Positions 12,085 through 14,535 of a DNA stretch of 14,535 nucleotides are shown piece by piece. This DNA is from an uncultured Eubacteriales bacterium (GTDB taxonomy: Bacteria; Bacillota; Clostridia; UMGS1840), in contig USLP01000005.1 of assembly GCA_900555525.1 (NCBI GenBank), positions 1 to 14,535 of the forward strand. Direction: 5' to 3'. Within the stretch, counting starts at the first letter, position 1, and each line of letters starts with the position of its first letter. The notes under the pieces are model-generated. The model was not told where the DNA came from and did not search any database. It saw nothing but the letters and a program-made list of their open reading frames with translations. Made by a program: the position numbers and the translations under genes.

Positions 12085-14427
12085 TTATTTGTTGGGGTTT
12101 TCATGCGTGTTGGACGCTTCAACGATTTCATAGAATGCCCAGTGCATATTTATATCCTTTGCATCGGGGAAGATGATAAGACCGCTTAAGTCTTTATCTT
12201 TAAATTCTGCCTCTGCATTTCTTTGGAGCATTCTGTTTACAACCGTTACAACCTCGCTTCTCTTTATGAAGCTGTCGGGCTTGAATGTTCCGTCTTCATA
12301 GCCTGTTACCCAGCCTTTTTTAGATGCGGAATTAATCATCATAAATGCCCAGTGGAGCGATGTAACATCAGAGAAGATGTTTTCGTTTATATCGTCAAGT
12401 CTGTCATATCTTGATGCGATTGCGGCAAATTCAGCACGTGTGATGTAGTTGTTAGGTCTGAATGAACCGTCCTCATAACCTTTGATTACGCCTGCATTTT
12501 CCATAAATGCGATTGCATTGTAATACCAGTCAGATTCGGAAACATCTGTGAATGTTGCTTTTGCGGTTGTGTCAATATTCATTTTCTGAACGGTAATTCT
12601 TGAGAATATTGTTGCAACTTCTGCTCTTGTGATAGGCAATTCGGGATTGAAGTTGCCGAAATCATCACCCTGGATATATGCGATATGGTCTCCGATAAGT
12701 TCGGGAGCTATAACATATTTTTCTTCGGCAATTTCGCTCTTAATGCCGTCAGCGTCAACAGCAATAGCCTTTAATGACGTATCTTCCGTTATTTCGATTG
12801 CTTCCGTATATTTCTTTGTTGTGCCTGTGGGATTGCCGTTTTCGTCAAGTGCAGGGTCTGTGCCGTCTGTTGTATAGTAAATGTCTTTTCCGTTCTTTGT
12901 GGAAAGTTCAACCTTTGTACCTGCTTTAACTATTCCTGATGAAAGGCTGATGCTTACGTCAATACCTTTTACGGTATATTCAAAAGTATGAACGTCGGAT
13001 TTTGTTTTTCCGTTTGCCGTTACTGCGATAGCTTTGATAACGGTATCTTCATTGATTGTAATTTCGCCTGTGTAAAGCTTTGTCGTTCCTTCGAGGTTAC
13101 CGTTTTCGTCAATAGAAGGATTCGTTCCGTCTGTTGTATAGTAAACCTTACCTGTTAAAATTGAAGGAGTAAGTCTAACCTTTGTTCCCGCTTTGATTTC
13201 ACCCGATTTTACGGAAGCTTCGGGAACGATTTTAACAGTAACGCCTGTGTTGTCGCTCTTTCCTACACCGCCCGAAGATTTTTTCGCAGTTGATACGCCA
13301 AGCTCTATAAACAGAAGTTGCGTAGCCTGCTCAACTGTGTCGAAATTAGCGTCTGTGTTTCTGTAGAATTTAAGTACACCGTTTGAAGATGCGTCATTTC
13401 CCGTTACTTTAATTCTTCCGCTTGCATCTTTTTCAATAGTTAAATTTGCGTCTTTTGCACATACGTCAAACCAGCCTGTCATATTAAGATCAAGGTCTTC
13501 TTCTCTTTGTGCGGCATTGCCGTTACCCAAAAGGTCGGAGGTGGAAGAAACAACTTCAAGATATAAGCTGTCATTTCCTGTGATTGTTTCGATTGCTTGG
13601 TTAGGTTCGATTGTTTTTATCGGAGTAGTTGAGGAAGCAGAGGAATAAACGTTAATTCGTGTTTCCAAAACGCCCGAAAGAATTGTATCAATTGCAACAG
13701 CGCTTACATCGGGAACAACCGTTACTGCGTTTGCTATTGCTTTAACAAATGTATCGTTTGTGGCGATAGTTGTGCTCAAAACGCCTTTTGCCTGCATTTC
13801 TGCAATAGCCGCCTTTAAGCTGCCGCTCTGCGTGTTTGTAAGTATATCAACGAGAAGCTTTGCAACCAAATCCTTTGTGCTGTTTGTAAACTCGGTAGTG
13901 TTAATTTTCAAAAGCAAATCTGTGTATGTAGAGGGGTTAGCTTTAGCGTCTTTTCTGATTGCGCTTCTGAAACTGTAAAGAAGTGCGCCGAGAGCGTTTT
14001 TGTTCATTTTTCCGTTTGACATTTTGTCCAAAACATCTGTCGCGCTTAAATCATCCGTGCCAACAGCATATTTTTCGTTTACGAATTTGTCCGCCGCATT
14101 TGAAATATCGGCATCAGATACTGTGTTTGTGCTTTGCTTTGCAGTAACAAAAGCCATAAGCTTTGCAACAGCAACGGACAAAACTTCAGATTCTGTTGTC
14201 GGAGCCGCAATCGCTGCCGAGGAAATTGATTTAAGAACATCAACCTGGTCTTCGGAAACAAATCTGTATGCTCTTCCGAGGTTGGGGGCGCTGTCGATTG
14301 TGTCGTCAAACTGACCGTTAAATACGGCTTCGATATCAGCTTTTGTCATAGGTGCCGCAAAAGCCGTCAAACCGCACATTGTGAGTAACATAGTGAAGAT
14401 CAAAATGCCTGAAATGATTTTTTTCAT
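12085..14427 (-). CDS. S-layer-homology (SLH) surface protein with two chitobiase C-terminal-like domains
   Basis: A 780-residue secreted protein. Signal peptide 1-24 (cut after TAFAA). Residues 26-390 are Ala/Ser/Thr-rich, mostly helical in appearance, with no family I recognise; a GSG-type linker (384-393) ends this part. Two CHB_HEX_C_1-type repeats follow (about 400-486 and 490-572), each with KVYYTTDGTNP or IYYTTDGTDP, then TTK.YT and IKAIAV; they are clearly internal duplicates. The C-terminus holds SLH motifs at about 580-612 (second half only, ITRAEVATIFSRI), 626-675 and 685-735, plus a terminal first half (753-772, HWAFYEI). SLH domains bind pyruvylated wall polymers, so the protein is held at the surface. 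GGTGG at 14432-14436 provides the ribosome binding site. The upstream gene on the same strand is another SLH protein, 38 nt away, with no promoter visible between, so both may be in one operon. Confidence 0.92.
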   Translation of the reverse strand: MKKIISGILIFTMLLTMCGLTAFAAPMTKADIEAVFNGQFDDTIDSAPNLGRAYRFVSEDQVDVLKSISSAAIAAPTTESEVLSVAVAKLMAFVTAKQSTNTVSDADISNAADKFVNEKYAVGTDDLSATDVLDKMSNGKMNKNALGALLYSFRSAIRKDAKANPSTYTDLLLKINTTEFTNSTKDLVAKLLVDILTNTQSGSLKAAIAEMQAKGVLSTTIATNDTFVKAIANAVTVVPDVSAVAIDTILSGVLETRINVYSSASSTTPIKTIEPNQAIETITGNDSLYLEVVSSTSDLLGNGNAAQREEDLDLNMTGWFDVCAKDANLTIEKDASGRIKVTGNDASSNGVLKFYRNTDANFDTVEQATQLLFIELGVSTAKKSSGGVGKSDNTGVTVKIVPEASVKSGEIKAGTKVRLTPSILTGKVYYTTDGTNPSIDENGNLEGTTKLYTGEITINEDTVIKAIAVTANGKTKSDVHTFEYTVKGIDVSISLSSGIVKAGTKVELSTKNGKDIYYTTDGTDPALDENGNPTGTTKKYTEAIEITEDTSLKAIAVDADGIKSEIAEEKYVIAPELIGDHIAYIQGDDFGNFNPELPITRAEVATIFSRITVQKMNIDTTAKATFTDVSESDWYYNAIAFMENAGVIKGYEDGSFRPNNYITRAEFAAIASRYDRLDDINENIFSDVTSLHWAFMMINSASKKGWVTGYEDGTFKPDSFIKRSEVVTVVNRMLQRNAEAEFKDKDLSGLIIFPDAKDINMHWAFYEIVEASNTHENPNK

Positions 14428-14465
14428 TTAAATTACCACCTTTATATAAAATTTTTTTTACTTAT

Positions 14466-14535
14466 TTATTTTTCCGCAAATTTGCAGAAATTGTAAACCA
14501 TTTGAGCGGCTTCGGCTCTCGAAGCGCCCTTTTTG
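14466..14535 (-). CDS. SLH-domain protein, C-terminal end only
   Basis: The minus strand from the window edge reads KKGASRAEAAQMVYNFCKFAEK and stops at TAA (14466-14468), given here as 22 residues. SRAEAAQMVYNF is the end of an SLH motif (typical TRAEAA.M). The start and most of the gene are outside the window. It precedes the 780-residue SLH gene by 38 nt and shares its orientation. Confidence 0.75.
   Translation of the reverse strand, partial: KKGASRAEAAQMVYNFCKFAEK

Noticed and set aside
12640..13200. Tandem repeats in the SLH gene as a DNA repeat array
   Set aside because: They correspond to two protein domains of the chitobiase C-terminal type; divergence at the DNA level shows old domain duplication, not a CRISPR or satellite array.
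14000..14314. Plus-strand ORF of 104 codons opposite the SLH gene
   Set aside because: Reverse of Ala/Ser/Thr-rich codons of a well supported surface protein, which readily leaves open frames.

Overview
The window reads as a chromosomal segment of an anaerobic, low-to-medium-GC Gram-positive bacterium, most likely a member of the Clostridia (Bacillota). The grounds are the rpsF-ssb-rpsR and smpB-ssrA arrangements, AGGAGG ribosome binding sites, near-consensus sigma-A promoters, SLH-domain and copper-amine-oxidase-N-domain surface proteins, and a GH25/LysM lysozyme. The lineage cannot be fixed further from the sequence alone. Nothing resembling a phage, plasmid, CRISPR array or defence island is present.

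Layout. 1-312 (-): 5' part of a YbaK-type Cys-tRNA(Pro) deacylase. 523-2702 (+): aroF (DAHP synthase) and pheA (chorismate mutase/prephenate dehydratase), a two-gene operon feeding the shikimate and phenylalanine pathway, with a strong promoter, a possible operator and a terminator. 2737-6135: an accessory stretch in which a two-gene membrane module (zinc-ribbon membrane protein plus DUF2085 protein) occurs twice (2867-3529 and 5391-6066). The copies are separated by the tail of a decayed IS3-family element, a second copy of the module's 64-bp promoter region, a 33-bp palindrome, a 39-residue small ORF and a convergent GH25/LysM lysozyme gene. 6133-6999 (-): a metallo-beta-lactamase-fold hydrolase. 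7112-8354 (+): the ribosomal/replication operon rpsF-ssb-rpsR with a structured leader. 8379-9247 (+): smpB followed after 6 nt by the tmRNA gene, i.e. both parts of trans-translation. 9392-11147 (+): a TfoX-N-domain protein and a secreted stalk-domain protein. 11195-14535 (-): a CorA-type metal transporter, a 780-residue SLH surface protein and the last codons of another SLH protein.

Most noteworthy: (1) codon usage changes abruptly inside aroF near the boundary between the regulatory N-terminal domain and the catalytic barrel, so the promoter, operator and regulatory domain may have a different origin from the barrel, or the contig is chimeric; (2) the duplicated, functionally uncharacterised zinc-ribbon/DUF2085 module and its repeated promoter region; (3) the 33-bp near-perfect palindrome sitting on a predicted transcription start in front of a 39-residue ORF. 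No convincing, wholly new multi-gene system is evident. The duplicated membrane module is the best candidate for undescribed biology.
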